NCBI GenBank assembly: GCA_963754445.1
Contig: CAVWFT010000001.1
Coordinates: forward strand, 310,001 to 374,000
From: Bog-473 sp963754445
GTDB lineage: Bacteria > Actinomycetota > Acidimicrobiia > Acidimicrobiales > RAAP-2
Length of the DNA stretch: 64,000 bases
Reading direction: 5' to 3'
Shown here: positions 43,119 to 52,226 of the stretch, piece by piece
Numbering within the stretch: position 1 is the first letter of the stretch
Layout: every line of letters starts with the position of its first letter
The notes under the pieces: model-generated
Told to the model about the DNA's origin: nothing
Seen by the model: only the letters and a program-made list of their open reading frames with translations
The model's database searches: none
Position numbers and translations under genes: made by a program

Positions 43119-44195
43119 TCAGGTCGGCGGATCGAAACCCAGCATGGACGCCAGCAGCTGTGTGGCGATGTTGTTGGATCGCATGTCCGCCTCGGCCGGG
43201 AGGACGTTGCTCTCGAGCAACAGATCGGAGAGCCGCAGCATGACGACGGCAAAGCGAAAGCCCGAGAAGACCTCATAGAAAAAGAGGTCGTTGACGCGCC
43301 GGCCGACGAGCTCGGAGTAGCGCTCGATCGTCTCTTCGTGTGAAGGGAAGCCGGTCGGACGGGGCACGCCCATTGGCTCGGTGAACTGGCGATCGAAATA
43401 GAGGAACCAGCCGAGGTCGAGTTCCGGCTGGGCCAATGACGCCATCTCCCAGTCGAGGACCGCGACAGCGCGGAAGTCCTCCCAGATGATGTTGCCGAGC
43501 CGGCTGTCACCCCAGCTGAGGACGATCTCGCCGTGCTCCTCGGGTTGATTGTCGTTCAGCCACTGCCACGTCTGGTCCAGCACCGGGACCATCAGCCCTT
43601 TAGCCGACCAGTCCAGGTAGTCGCGGTAGTACGACATCTGCTGCCCGATACCCGGTTTGCCCCGCGCCGGCATGTCGAGCCAGCCGAGGTCGAGGGCGCG
43701 CCAGTCGGTGCGATGGACCCGGGCGAGCGCCTCGATCCCGCTCCACCACATCCGTTCCTGATCCTCGGGCGTGGCCTCGATCACCCACCCCTCAACGGTG
43801 TAAGGGATGTTGTCGGGCGGGACCTTTCCCTCGACGTGGTCCATGGTGAAGAAGGGCACGCCCAGGTACTGGGTGTCCTGCTCGAACGGGCCCAGCGGGG
43901 GGAGCGGGATGTCGGTTCCGCTGTCGGCCAGCGCTTTCATGACCCGGTATTGCGTCGAGAACTCGGCGTCCATGAAGAGCAGGTGCTTGGTGGGCGCCAC
44001 GCGCACGACGAGTCGCTTCTCCTCGCCCTGCGGGCTCCGGGTGCGGCACAAAATCGTTTCATTCGAGAAGCCGTTGGAGGCGGGGGCCTGGACGTCGAAC
44101 ACCTCGGGCGCGTGGCCGCCGGGGTGCTGTGTCGCCAGCCACGTGGTCAGGGTCGCGGCGACCTCGTCGGGATCACGCTTGTCGATATCCGGCAC
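43119..44195 (-). CDS. Aminoglycoside phosphotransferase-family kinase
   Basis: 358 residues of the protein-kinase-like APH fold. A beta lobe (FSNETILCRTR) is followed by VVRVAPTKHLLFM with a likely Lys/Arg. The catalytic loop is LSWGDSRLGNIIWED (Asp and Asn; the usual His is Trp), and AVLDWEMASLAQPELDLGWFLYFD carries the metal Asp. Long members of this group are often found beside acyl-CoA dehydrogenase genes, but none is here. It phosphorylates an unknown small molecule. GTG 44195 (MPDIDKRDPDEV) is used as the start because the frame to 44591 overlaps the divergent gene. It is divergent from the 108-aa gene with a 72-base gap. Confidence 0.83.
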   Translation of the reverse strand: MPDIDKRDPDEVAATLTTWLATQHPGGHAPEVFDVQAPASNGFSNETILCRTRSPQGEEKRLVVRVAPTKHLLFMDAEFSTQYRVMKALADSGTDIPLPPLGPFEQDTQYLGVPFFTMDHVEGKVPPDNIPYTVEGWVIEATPEDQERMWWSGIEALARVHRTDWRALDLGWLDMPARGKPGIGQQMSYYRDYLDWSAKGLMVPVLDQTWQWLNDNQPEEHGEIVLSWGDSRLGNIIWEDFRAVAVLDWEMASLAQPELDLGWFLYFDRQFTEPMGVPRPTGFPSHEETIERYSELVGRRVNDLFFYEVFSGFRFAVVMLRLSDLLLESNVLPAEADMRSNNIATQLLASMLGFDPPT

Positions 44196-44267
44196 GGGGC
44201 GGCACTCTAGCGACGACGGGAAACAATGCCGGGCCGCCCGTCGCATCATGGAGGTAGCGTCCCGCTC

Positions 44268-44594
44268 GTGCTGATCGTCATCGATCTCTCCGAGTCCAGG
44301 GTCCACCTGCAGGATGCCACGGAGTTCACCAGTTTCTCGGTGGCGGTCGAGGGCGCCGGTGAGCGATCGGCCCTGGCCCAGGTGGTGGGCCGCTCCGGCC
44401 TCGGGCGGCTGAAAGACGACGGCGAGCACGTCGTGGTGGATCCCGCCGCCCTGAAGGCGCTGGCCGGGCCAGCAGCGGCGGAAGATGCCTGGGAGAGGGG
44501 CTTCGCCGGCATGTGTGCCTACGCCGCCGAGAAGGGGTGGATGGAGGACGGCGGCATCGTCGCCCACGTCGAGACCCGGGACGCGCACCATTGA
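44268..44594 (+). CDS. Small hypothetical protein
   Basis: 108 residues, alpha/beta in pattern (VLIVIDLSESRVHLQDATEF, FSVAVEGAGERSALAQVV, HVVVDPAALKAL). Cytoplasmic, no known motif. GTG 44268 is 13 bases after a GGAGG sequence. A strong inverted repeat lies about 84 bases downstream before the aldehyde dehydrogenase gene. Function unknown. Confidence 0.6.
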   Translation: MLIVIDLSESRVHLQDATEFTSFSVAVEGAGERSALAQVVGRSGLGRLKDDGEHVVVDPAALKALAGPAAAEDAWERGFAGMCAYAAEKGWMEDGGIVAHVETRDAHH

Positions 44595-44677
44595 GGGAGG
44601 TCGCCCGGCGTCGTCTCGGTTTGATCGTGCATCCGCCGGCCGGCCCCGTGGGCAGCCCGGGCCGGCCGGGCAGCGCG

Positions 44678-44704
44678 CCCAATCGGACGGACTGTCCGAT
44701 TGGG
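44678..44704. promoter_or_regulatory. 11-bp dyad (two arms) upstream of aldehyde dehydrogenase
   Basis: Perfect inverted arms 44678-44688 (ending AATCGGAC) and 44694-44704 (starting GTCCGATT) with a 5-base spacer. This is an unusually strong dyad placed 80 bases before the aldehyde dehydrogenase ATG. It could be a TetR-type operator or a short hairpin of the upstream gene. There is no T-run, so I favour an operator. Confidence 0.55.
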
Positions 44705-44783
44705 GCCGCCCGCAGCTAGCCTGGTGTGACCGCCCGACAGCCGGCGGTGGGGGCGTGACGCTCTCGGCAACCGGGAGGGATGC

Positions 44784-46262
44784 ATGGCGATTCGGGACTA
44801 CGACCGCTTGTACATCGGCGGCGACTGGGTGGCCCCGGAGGGCACCGACACGATCGAAGTGATCTCACCGTCGACCGAGCAGGTCGTGGGCCGGGTGCCC
44901 GACGGCACCGAGGCCGACATCGACAAGGCCGTGGCCGCGGCTCGGACCGCGTTCGACCGGGGCCCCTGGCCCCGCATGACGCCGAGCGAACGGGGCGAGA
45001 TCCTGCGCAAGGTGGCGGCACAGATCATGGCCGAGATGGGCGACCTGGCCGAGATCATCACGGGGGAGATGGGCTCGCCCATCACCTTCTCGGGCATGGG
45101 CCAAGTGCTCGCCCCCATGATGATCTTCACCTATTACGCCGATCTGGCCGACTCATTCGCCTTCGACGAGGTCCGCACCGGCCTCCTCAACCCCCAGGTC
45201 CTGGTGACCAAGGAGCCCGTGGGCGTCGTCGGTGCTATCGCACCATGGAACGTGCCGCTCTTCATCGCGGCAGCCAAGCTGGCCCCGTCGCTCGCCGCCG
45301 GCTGCACGGTGGTCTTCAAGCCGGCCCCGGAGACTCCTTTCGACGCCTTCCGGTTGGCCGAGATCTTCGAGGAGAACGGGCTGCCCAAGGGCGTGTTGTC
45401 GGTGATCCCGGCGGGTCGTGAAGTCTCCGAGCACCTGGTCACGCATCCGGGCGTCGACAAGATCTCCTTCACCGGGTCTGGTGTCGGCGGGAAGCGGATC
45501 GGCGGCCTGTGCGGTGAGCGCCTCAAGCGCTGCACGCTCGAGCTCGGAGGCAAGTCCGCCGCCATCATCCTCGACGACGCCGACCTGGCCACGACGATCC
45601 CGACGTTGCTGCCCAACTCGATCATGAACAACGGGCAGGCCTGCATCGCTCAGACCCGCATCCTCGCTCCGCGCTCGCGTTACGGCGAGGTGGTCGATGC
45701 CGTGGTCTCCGGCGTCGCGGCGATGAAGGTCGGCGACCCGATGGACCCTGCGACCGAGGTCGGCCCGGTTGTGGCCGAGCGGCAGCGCACTCGCATTCTG
45801 GGATATCTCGACAGTGGCCGCGAGGAAGGTGCGACAGTCGCTCTGGGCGGTGGCCGTCCCTCGGGGAGCGACTACGCCAAGGGCTGGTACGTCGAGCCCA
45901 CCGTGTTCTCCGACGTCGACAACAAGATGAAGATCGCCCAGGAGGAGATCTTCGGCCCGGTGCTCGTCGTCATCCCCTACGACGGTGACCAGAACGCCGT
46001 CGACATCGCCAACGACTCGAGCTACGGCCTCTGTGGTTCCGTCTGGACGGGCGACAACGATCGCGGCCTCGGCGTGGCCCGCCAGGTGCGGACCGGTACC
46101 TACATGCTCAACGCGCCGGTGCCGATCGACTTTGCGACGCCCTTCGGTGGTTTCAAGGAGTCGGGCGTCGGACGCGAGTTCGGACCCGAGGGACTCGAGA
46201 CCTTCTTGGAAAAGAAGTCGATTGCCCTGCCCGACGGGTACACGCCCGGCGCCGGAGCCTGA
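44784..46262 (+). CDS. NAD(P)-dependent aldehyde dehydrogenase
   Basis: 492 residues. The cofactor lobe has VGAIAPWNVPLF and ISFTGSGVGGK. The general-base Glu is in TLELGGKSAAIILDDADLA and the catalytic Cys in NNGQACIAQTRI. EIFGPVLVVIPYD follows, with a normal end (PFGGFKESGVGREFGPEGLETFLEKKS). It oxidises an aldehyde to an acid; substrate unknown. ATG 44784 is preceded by GGGAGG. A strong dyad lies upstream, suggesting induction by an unlinked regulator. Confidence 0.93.
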   Translation: MAIRDYDRLYIGGDWVAPEGTDTIEVISPSTEQVVGRVPDGTEADIDKAVAAARTAFDRGPWPRMTPSERGEILRKVAAQIMAEMGDLAEIITGEMGSPITFSGMGQVLAPMMIFTYYADLADSFAFDEVRTGLLNPQVLVTKEPVGVVGAIAPWNVPLFIAAAKLAPSLAAGCTVVFKPAPETPFDAFRLAEIFEENGLPKGVLSVIPAGREVSEHLVTHPGVDKISFTGSGVGGKRIGGLCGERLKRCTLELGGKSAAIILDDADLATTIPTLLPNSIMNNGQACIAQTRILAPRSRYGEVVDAVVSGVAAMKVGDPMDPATEVGPVVAERQRTRILGYLDSGREEGATVALGGGRPSGSDYAKGWYVEPTVFSDVDNKMKIAQEEIFGPVLVVIPYDGDQNAVDIANDSSYGLCGSVWTGDNDRGLGVARQVRTGTYMLNAPVPIDFATPFGGFKESGVGREFGPEGLETFLEKKSIALPDGYTPGAGA

Positions 46263-46321
46263 TCGCTTCGGGCACGCTGCGCCGGCACCGAGGAGGCGCA
46301 CAGACCCTGCGCGCACATAGC

Positions 46322-47083
46322 TCAGGTCGACGGTGATACGTAGCCCGAGAGGGGAGCCCCCTTGCCCTTCACGTCGGCGAAGGCCTGGTTGTCTCCCACC
46401 TCGACAACACTGAAGCCCGTGCGGTCGCCGTCACCGTTGACGACATCGGGCGCCGCATCGTTGCCGGTCGCCGCCGTGACGACGGCCACGTGGACTGCCG
46501 TCGTGGCCGAGGCGTCGAGCCCGTAGACGGCGACGTCGCCGGGCTGGGGCGTGTAGTGGGAGTCCACGGAATGCCATGTGCCATGGTCGATCCCCCAGAC
46601 GTAGAAGCTGGCTGAATTGCCATTGAGGTAGCCCGGGGCGAGCTTGTAGTCGACGAGGGCACCTGCTCGCTGCCAGACCCAGGCGGCGAAGTCGGCGCAC
46701 CACTCCTCGTCCAGGTTGTCGTTGCCGCAGTCGTCGAGACCGGCGCTCCAGTGGGCGCTGTACATATTGCAGTAGGAGTGCGCAGGGTCGGTTCGATACC
46801 CGACCTGGCCCTGGGCGATCGCCACGATGCGGGCGCGCAGCGGGGAGACGTCGGAGCGGCGTTTCACGGCGTAGGCGGCAGCGCCGATTGCAACGAGCAG
46901 GACCAACGCAATGGTGAAGGCGCGCCGCCGCCGCCGCCGGGCCCGGGGGACGGGACGGGGGAGGGGGGCAGCCAGGGGCCGGGAGCTGGTGCGGCCCGAG
47001 GAACTGGCCACCAGACGGGTCGGGGGGCGGCTCGTGCTCAGGGATGTCCAGGGTAACGAGCCCGCCCCGCCCAGGGGCGGCAC
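46322..47083 (-). CDS. Membrane-anchored CHAP-domain peptidoglycan hydrolase
   Basis: 253 residues. A Pro/Arg-rich cytoplasmic part is followed by one membrane helix (AFTIALVLLVAIGAAAYAV), then an extracellular CHAP domain. The catalytic Cys is in DEEWCADFAAWVWQRAG and the His in TTAVHVAVVTAATG; GDVAVYG precedes it, a common CHAP motif. Additional Cys residues (YCNMY, DDCGNDN) may form disulphides. Expected to cut peptide bonds of peptidoglycan. The GTG 47083 start is uncertain. It is divergent from an OatA-like acyltransferase gene, both acting on the cell wall. Confidence 0.8.
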   Translation of the reverse strand: MPPLGGAGSLPWTSLSTSRPPTRLVASSSGRTSSRPLAAPLPRPVPRARRRRRRAFTIALVLLVAIGAAAYAVKRRSDVSPLRARIVAIAQGQVGYRTDPAHSYCNMYSAHWSAGLDDCGNDNLDEEWCADFAAWVWQRAGALVDYKLAPGYLNGNSASFYVWGIDHGTWHSVDSHYTPQPGDVAVYGLDASATTAVHVAVVTAATGNDAAPDVVNGDGDRTGFSVVEVGDNQAFADVKGKGAPLSGYVSPST

Positions 47084-47161
47084 CCGTCATCTGCGAGAAT
47101 GTCGCCTCGCCGCGCACGCGGGTGTGCCGGCTTCACGACTCGAGGGGAGGGCAGGCGCGCG

Positions 47162-49267
47162 ATGCAGGACGACGAGAGCGCGATCTCGCACACTCGCCTC
47201 GCCTATCTGCCCGGCCTCGACGGCGTCCGTGCCTTTGCCGTCATCGCCGTGATGATGTTCCACGGGGGCATCTCGTTCATGACCGGTGGGTTCATGGGAG
47301 TGGATGTGTTCTTCGTCCTCTCCGGCTTCCTCATCACCTCGCTGCTGGTGGGGGAGTGGCGTCAGTCACTGACGATCCGGCTGGGGGCCTTCTGGGCCCG
47401 TCGGGCCCGGCGCCTCCTCCCCGCGCTCCTGCTCATGCTCCTCTTCGTGGCGTTCTTCGCGGGGGTCATCGTTCCGGAGGGGACGTACGCCGCCTTGCGT
47501 CTCGACGCCTTGTCGACGCTGTTCTACGTAAGTAATTGGCATTTCATTCTCGTCGGTTCCAACTACTTCAACGAGACGGCCTCGGCGTCACCGCTTATCC
47601 ACACATGGTCGCTCGCAGTGGAGGAACAGTTCTACGTGATCTGGCCACTGGTCGTGCTCGGCGTCCTGCATTTCGCCAAGAGCCTCAAAGTCCTTCTGGG
47701 AGTCTGCATCGTGGCCGCGGTGGCCTCGGCGGTCGAGATGCACGTGCTCTACCGGAGCGCCATCGACACCAATCGCGTCTATCTGGGCACGGACACGCGC
47801 TCGCAATGCCTCTTCATCGGCTGTGCGCTGGCGGTGGGCTTGGTCATCATCACCCAACGACGTCATCAAGACGGTTTGCTGGCGGCCGGAGAACTGTGGC
47901 GTCCGGCGACAGCGCGGGGGCGCACTCTCTGCGCGGTCGCCGGCTTGGTCGGTGCGGCCGGAGCCATCGTCGTGTGGACGGCCAGCGACGAAACCTCCTC
48001 GTTCCTCTACTCGGGCGGCTTCTTCCTCGTCGGCCTGTGCACCGCCGCGGTGATCCTCTCGATCGTCGGTACGCCGAGCAGCATCGTGCCCCGGTTCCTC
48101 TCGTTGGCGCCGGTGCGCTACGTGGGCCGCATCTCCTACGGGCTCTACATCTGGCACTGGCCGCTGTTCCTCTGGGTGGATCACGAACGAACCGGCCTGA
48201 GCGGGTACCCGTTGTTCTTCCTGCGGCTTCTCGTCACCTTCGCGGTGTCGGTGCTCTCATTCCACCTGGTCGAGCGCCCGATCCGCATGGGAACGTTCGT
48301 GCGGCAATGGCGAGCCTGGGTTGCGGTGCCGGTGGCGGTCGTCGTCGTGGTGGCGGCCATGATCGCGGCAACAGCGGGTACCGACGCCCTGGCCAGCACG
48401 ACGGTCCCGGCATCAACTGGCACCACGTCGAATCCCTCGACGACCCCGCCGACGACGTCGACATCGGGAACGTCGCCTTCCGGGCCATCGGTCCGCGTTT
48501 TGCTCTTCGGGGACTCGGTGGCCTTGACGCTGGGCATCGGACTGGGTCAGCCGGCGGTGCAGAGCCGATATGGCTACGAGCTCTTCGACAAGGGGATCCT
48601 CGGGTGTGGCGTCGTCGACGGCCCGGCGGTCGAGCTCCAAGGAGCGGTTGCCCAGACCGCACCGGCCTGCAACGGTTCCCCGCTGACCCCCAACGAGCCC
48701 GCAGCGAGCCAACCGTGGCCCGACCAGTGGGAACAGGCCATGGCGGCGGTCAAGCCCAACGTGACCGTCATTTTGGCGGGGCGCTGGGAGTCGGTGGACC
48801 GCGAGTACGAGGGCCAGTGGACGAACATCTTGCACCCGGCTTTCGCGGCCTACGTGAAGTCGCAACTCGGCAAGGCATCCAAGCTGGTGACCACTGCTGG
48901 CTCGAACGTCGTGTTCCTCACGGCACCGTGCACCGACGAGGGCGAACAGCCCGACGGCGCGAGCTGGCCGGAGGACAATCCGGCTCGCATCGACGAGTAC
49001 AACAAGTTGGTGCGCCAGGTGGCAGCGGCGCATCCGAAGACCGACTCCGTCGTCGACCTCAACGCGGCCGTGTGCCCGCACGGAAAATTCACCAGCTCGA
49101 TCGGGAAGATCCCGATTCGCAAGCCCGATGGCATCCACTTCACGGAACCTGCCGGCATTTACCTGGCCAAGTACATCATGCCGCCGATCGTCGCCTCCGG
49201 CAGGAGACAGATCGCCGCCGCAGCGCCGCCCCCGACGACGACTGCTCCGACGTCAGCCGGCGGGTGA
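47162..49267 (+). CDS. OatA-like O-acetyltransferase (acyltransferase 3 plus SGNH domain)
   Basis: 701 residues. The N-terminal Acyl_transf_3 domain has YLPGLDGVRAFAVIAVMMFHGG (catalytic His), FMGVDVFFVLSGFLIT and LIHTWSLAVEEQFYVIWP, with about 10 membrane helices. A Thr/Ser/Pro linker precedes the C-terminal SGNH-type domain with Ser452 in LLFGDSVAL and Asp656/His659 in PDGIHFTEPAG. This architecture transfers acetyl groups across the membrane to extracellular glycans, in OatA to peptidoglycan MurNAc. The target here is not proven. Start ATG 47162 is chosen. The 3' end overlaps the lipoprotein gene by 15 bases. Confidence 0.9.
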   Translation: MQDDESAISHTRLAYLPGLDGVRAFAVIAVMMFHGGISFMTGGFMGVDVFFVLSGFLITSLLVGEWRQSLTIRLGAFWARRARRLLPALLLMLLFVAFFAGVIVPEGTYAALRLDALSTLFYVSNWHFILVGSNYFNETASASPLIHTWSLAVEEQFYVIWPLVVLGVLHFAKSLKVLLGVCIVAAVASAVEMHVLYRSAIDTNRVYLGTDTRSQCLFIGCALAVGLVIITQRRHQDGLLAAGELWRPATARGRTLCAVAGLVGAAGAIVVWTASDETSSFLYSGGFFLVGLCTAAVILSIVGTPSSIVPRFLSLAPVRYVGRISYGLYIWHWPLFLWVDHERTGLSGYPLFFLRLLVTFAVSVLSFHLVERPIRMGTFVRQWRAWVAVPVAVVVVVAAMIAATAGTDALASTTVPASTGTTSNPSTTPPTTSTSGTSPSGPSVRVLLFGDSVALTLGIGLGQPAVQSRYGYELFDKGILGCGVVDGPAVELQGAVAQTAPACNGSPLTPNEPAASQPWPDQWEQAMAAVKPNVTVILAGRWESVDREYEGQWTNILHPAFAAYVKSQLGKASKLVTTAGSNVVFLTAPCTDEGEQPDGASWPEDNPARIDEYNKLVRQVAAAHPKTDSVVDLNAAVCPHGKFTSSIGKIPIRKPDGIHFTEPAGIYLAKYIMPPIVASGRRQIAAAAPPPTTTAPTSAGG

Positions 49268-49696
49268 GGCGGGGTCCGGGTTCACGTTCTGTGGATTCGA
49301 GTTCACGCCCTGTGGATTGACATTCTGGCTTGTGTCGGCCACGGCGCACTGCGCTCTGAGCGCGGGAACGAGATGGCCTTCGTCGACATCCGAGCTCTCG
49401 GAGATGGTGGTCATGAGAGAGTTCCACGAACCGTCGGCGGAGTTCGCCGCCGCGGCCAGGGGAAGGGCGTCGCGGAGTTCTTCGGCCGCTCTCCGAAGCA
49501 ACACTGCAGCCGTCGCCGGGGCCGTCGCCGTGGCGTGGGAACGCTGGTAGTCGACGACCGACCGATCGACGTGGACGCAGGCCTGTTGGGCGAGGGACTG
49601 ACCACTCGAGCTGGCGCAGGCACTCAGTGCGATGCCGCCAGCAACGACGAGGACACCGAGGACCCGACCTCCGCGGAGGCGGCCGGAGCCGCGCAC
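49253..49696 (-). CDS. Lipoprotein of unknown function
   Basis: 147 residues. The N-terminus GGRVLGVLVVAGGIALSAC has a clear lipobox (LSAC) for lipid attachment. The mature part is helical with DRSVVDYQRSHATATAPATAAVL and a C-terminal Asn/Pro-rich tail with repeated QNVNP/QGVNSNP. GTG 49696 is an inferred start that places the signal at residues 1-28; the frame to 49858 has no signal-like start. It is convergent with the acyltransferase gene (15-base overlap). Confidence 0.65.
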   Translation of the reverse strand: MRGSGRLRGGRVLGVLVVAGGIALSACASSSGQSLAQQACVHVDRSVVDYQRSHATATAPATAAVLLRRAAEELRDALPLAAAANSADGSWNSLMTTISESSDVDEGHLVPALRAQCAVADTSQNVNPQGVNSNPQNVNPDPASPAG

Positions 49697-49697
49697 G

Positions 49698-50254
49698 TCA
49701 GCCGAGCCAGCCTTCGGCGGACTCCAGGAGATAGCGGCTGACGGCGAGAGCGCGGTCGAAGACGTCACAGAGGAGTTCCTCGCCGCTGAGCACACGGGCA
49801 AGGGAGACGGGATGGCGGGCCACGATGGAGAGACGTCGTTCTGAGCCGTCGGTGGCATTGGCGAACGAGTCGATGGCGGAGACCTCGAGAGGAAGCTCGA
49901 TGCCTCCCACCCCGGCCAGGTCTATGGCGAGACGGAGGAGATCGGGACCACTTGGAAGGGGGGGAGGGCCCAGGTGAAGGTAAGCGGGAAGTGGAACTCG
50001 TCCGGTGGTTCCTCGTCCTCGGAGAGCAGCACGACGGCGTCCTCGAAGGAGAGCAGGACACGGGGGTCCACGTCGAGGGCCAGGTGCAGATCGAGCGGAC
50101 CGCCACAACCCTCCTCGGGGTGCAGGTCGACCTCCCAGACCTGGCGTAATGAGTACGTCTCGACGAAGTGTCGCTCGTCGTGAACGTGGAATCCGTGGTC
50201 GACCGAGTGATCCTTGAGATCGGCCACATACCCTGCGACGTCAATGGCTGCCAC
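49698..50254 (-). pseudogene. Hypothetical gene split by a -1 frameshift in a poly-C run
   Basis: Two partial frames join into one plausible protein of about 185 residues. Frame A (50254 down to about 49958) reads MAAIDVAGYVADLKDHSVDH... and ends with FTWALPPF. Frame B continues PSGPDLLRLAIDLAGVGG... to DVFDRALAVSRYLLESAEGW. They are out of register at a run of seven C (49958-49964, plus-strand G). One extra C, or a -1 ribosomal slip, restores the frame. It may be a true frameshift, a sequencing/homopolymer error, phase variation or programmed slippage. The protein (acidic, alpha/beta) is of unknown family. The ATG is at 50254. Confidence 0.65.
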
Positions 50255-50311
50255 AACTCGGGGAGCCTACCGGGAGTCGGGGTCAGCCCACGGCAGATAG
50301 GGTGCGCCGCC

Positions 50312-51049
50312 GTGGACGACATTCGCCTGCTCGAGGTGTTGGACCAGGCCGTCGTCGCCGTACGCCGCGCACTCGACGACCTTGAGGACTGGGGTCCGGC
50401 GGGCACCCGACCTGGTCAGTACCGCCTCGACCTGGCGGCCGACGGAGCCGCCCTCCCCGTATTGCACGGGGCGGGGCTGGCCGTGCTCTCGGAGGAGTCG
50501 GGGGCGACCGGGGAGGGCGCTGGCGGGCTGCTCGCCGTGATCGACCCTGTCGACGGCTCCACCAATGCCCACCGGGGGATCCCCTTCTACTCGACCAGCA
50601 TCTGCATCTTGGACGAGGAGGGTCCACGGATCGGCCTGGTCGTCAACCAGTCCTCGGGTGTCCGCTATGCCGCCATCAGGGGTCAGGGGGCAGAACGGGA
50701 CGGCGAACCCATCCGCCCGTCGGGCTGCAGCGCCCTGGACGCGGCAATCGTGGGAATCTCGGGCTTTCCGAGCCGGCATCCCGGCTGGGCCCAGTTCCGA
50801 GCGCTGGGCGCGGCATCCCTGGAGTGCTGCGCGGTGGCGGAGGGAGTCCTCGATGCGTACACGATGGCGGGTCGCAGCACCCTCTACGGCTGGGACTACC
50901 TGGCGGGACTCCTCATCTGCCGTGAGGCCGGCGCGGCCGAGGGTGAACGTGAGGGCAAGGATCTTGTGGTGCGAGACGACACGCCGCGGCGCCCGGTGGT
51001 CGGGGCAACGCCCGCGCTGGTGACCCGGCTCGTGGAGGAGGTCCTGTGA
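50312..51049 (+). CDS. Inositol monophosphatase-family phosphatase
   Basis: 245 residues. The motif IDPVDGSTN (metal-binding Asp residues), the preceding Glu in LSEESG, and the C-terminal TLYGWDYLAGLLICREAG are the three signatures of the IMPase/HisN/fructose-bisphosphatase-like family. It dephosphorylates a sugar or inositol phosphate, possibly histidinol phosphate, using Mg. GTG 50312 is used; the open frame to 50168 has no conserved residues. The stop overlaps the next gene's GTG (GTGA). Confidence 0.85.
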   Translation: MDDIRLLEVLDQAVVAVRRALDDLEDWGPAGTRPGQYRLDLAADGAALPVLHGAGLAVLSEESGATGEGAGGLLAVIDPVDGSTNAHRGIPFYSTSICILDEEGPRIGLVVNQSSGVRYAAIRGQGAERDGEPIRPSGCSALDAAIVGISGFPSRHPGWAQFRALGAASLECCAVAEGVLDAYTMAGRSTLYGWDYLAGLLICREAGAAEGEREGKDLVVRDDTPRRPVVGATPALVTRLVEEVL

Positions 51050-51894
51050 CCGGCTCATCGGGAACAGCATTGGTGGCGCGCAAGACATGGCGCACCCTCG
51101 AGCCGCTTCACGGGGCGATCTATTTCGTGCCCGAGGCGGCCGAGGCGTACGCCCGGTTGGGGATCACCGGTCGCTCGGGTTACTTCGCGTCTCGGGCGGC
51201 ACCGATGGGAGCAGTGCCGACCGATGTCGTGGTGTCGACCTTCTTCAACTTCAACCCCGAGCTCGTGGCGGCCGCTATCCCCGAGGCATGGTCGATCACC
51301 ACGCCGGAGGCGTTGGTCGGGGCACGTTTCGAGGCAGTCGATGCATCGTGGCGCCGAGCCCTGGGGGACGCGGTGGTCGAGTCGGCGGAGATGGCGCGGG
51401 CAGCCGAGTTGGCCCGCATCGCTGCAGAGGAGGTGCAGTCGCGAGCCGAGGGCCGACCTTTGGCGGCGGCGCACTGCGACGTGGCGTGGCCGGACCGACC
51501 GCATCTCGTGCTCTGGCATGCGCAGTCGATCCTGCGCGAATTCCGGGGCGACGGCCACATCGCGCTCCTGGTCGTCCATGGGCTCTCTGGCATCGAGTCG
51601 CTGGTGACCCACGCAGCGGCGGGCGACGTTCCGGCCCGCATCCTGTTGGCAACAAGGGGCTGGCCACAGCCCGCCTGGGACGCCGCAGTCGAGAGGCTGC
51701 GGTCCCGGGGGTGGCTCGAACCGGGTCCGGAGCTGCAGCTGAGCCCACAGGGCGCCATCTGGCGCGGCGAGATCGAGGACGGTACCGACCGGTTGGCCGT
51801 TGCGCCTTACGAGATCCTCGGGGAGGAGCGCTGCGCCGAGCTGCGCGGGCTGGCCCGACCGTGGAGCGTGGAGATGGCCAAGCTGCTCGGGTGA
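51046..51894 (+). CDS. SCO6745-family protein
   Basis: 282 residues. It begins with helices (RTLEPLHGAIYFVPEAAEAYARLGI) and contains GYFASRAAPMGAVPTDVVVSTFFNFNPELV and ILREFRGDGHIALLVVHGLSGIESLV. These are the features of actinobacterial SCO6745-family proteins, thought to be helical with a winged-helix-like end. Function is unknown. It shares a GTGA overlap with the inositol-phosphatase-like gene, so the two are one transcription unit. Confidence 0.8.
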   Translation: MTGSSGTALVARKTWRTLEPLHGAIYFVPEAAEAYARLGITGRSGYFASRAAPMGAVPTDVVVSTFFNFNPELVAAAIPEAWSITTPEALVGARFEAVDASWRRALGDAVVESAEMARAAELARIAAEEVQSRAEGRPLAAAHCDVAWPDRPHLVLWHAQSILREFRGDGHIALLVVHGLSGIESLVTHAAAGDVPARILLATRGWPQPAWDAAVERLRSRGWLEPGPELQLSPQGAIWRGEIEDGTDRLAVAPYEILGEERCAELRGLARPWSVEMAKLLG

Positions 51895-52226
51895 ACAGGC
51901 GACCACAAAGGTCCCGATGCCTCGAACGCGGGCGTTCTCGTACTTCGGATCGAACACGGCTGACCGAAGATGATCTGACGACCCGACATCTCCTACGCGG
52001 TTCGACAGCGAGCAGTGGGCCTTCGTCGCGCTGCGCTTCGCGACGTCTGAGGATCTGATCGGGTCGTCGCCGTTGCCTTCGAAACATGGACCGGTGTTGC
52101 GAGGTTCCGGCCGGGTCTCCCTGATCGTTTCCGCTCGCTGGATCGGTACCGGTGCCGTAAGTATTACCGGTGCACTCGGGCGCTCCTATTACTGCGCCAG
52201 AGAGGCAATCGTTATGAGGTGGTCTT
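51895..52226. other. 332-base spacer before the secreted repeat protein
   Basis: No gene is seen on either strand. The sequence near 52150-52180 contains two copies of an ACCGGTGC-type motif around GTAAGTATT, which may be a regulator site, and the region probably contains the promoter of the large secreted protein. Confidence 0.4.
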
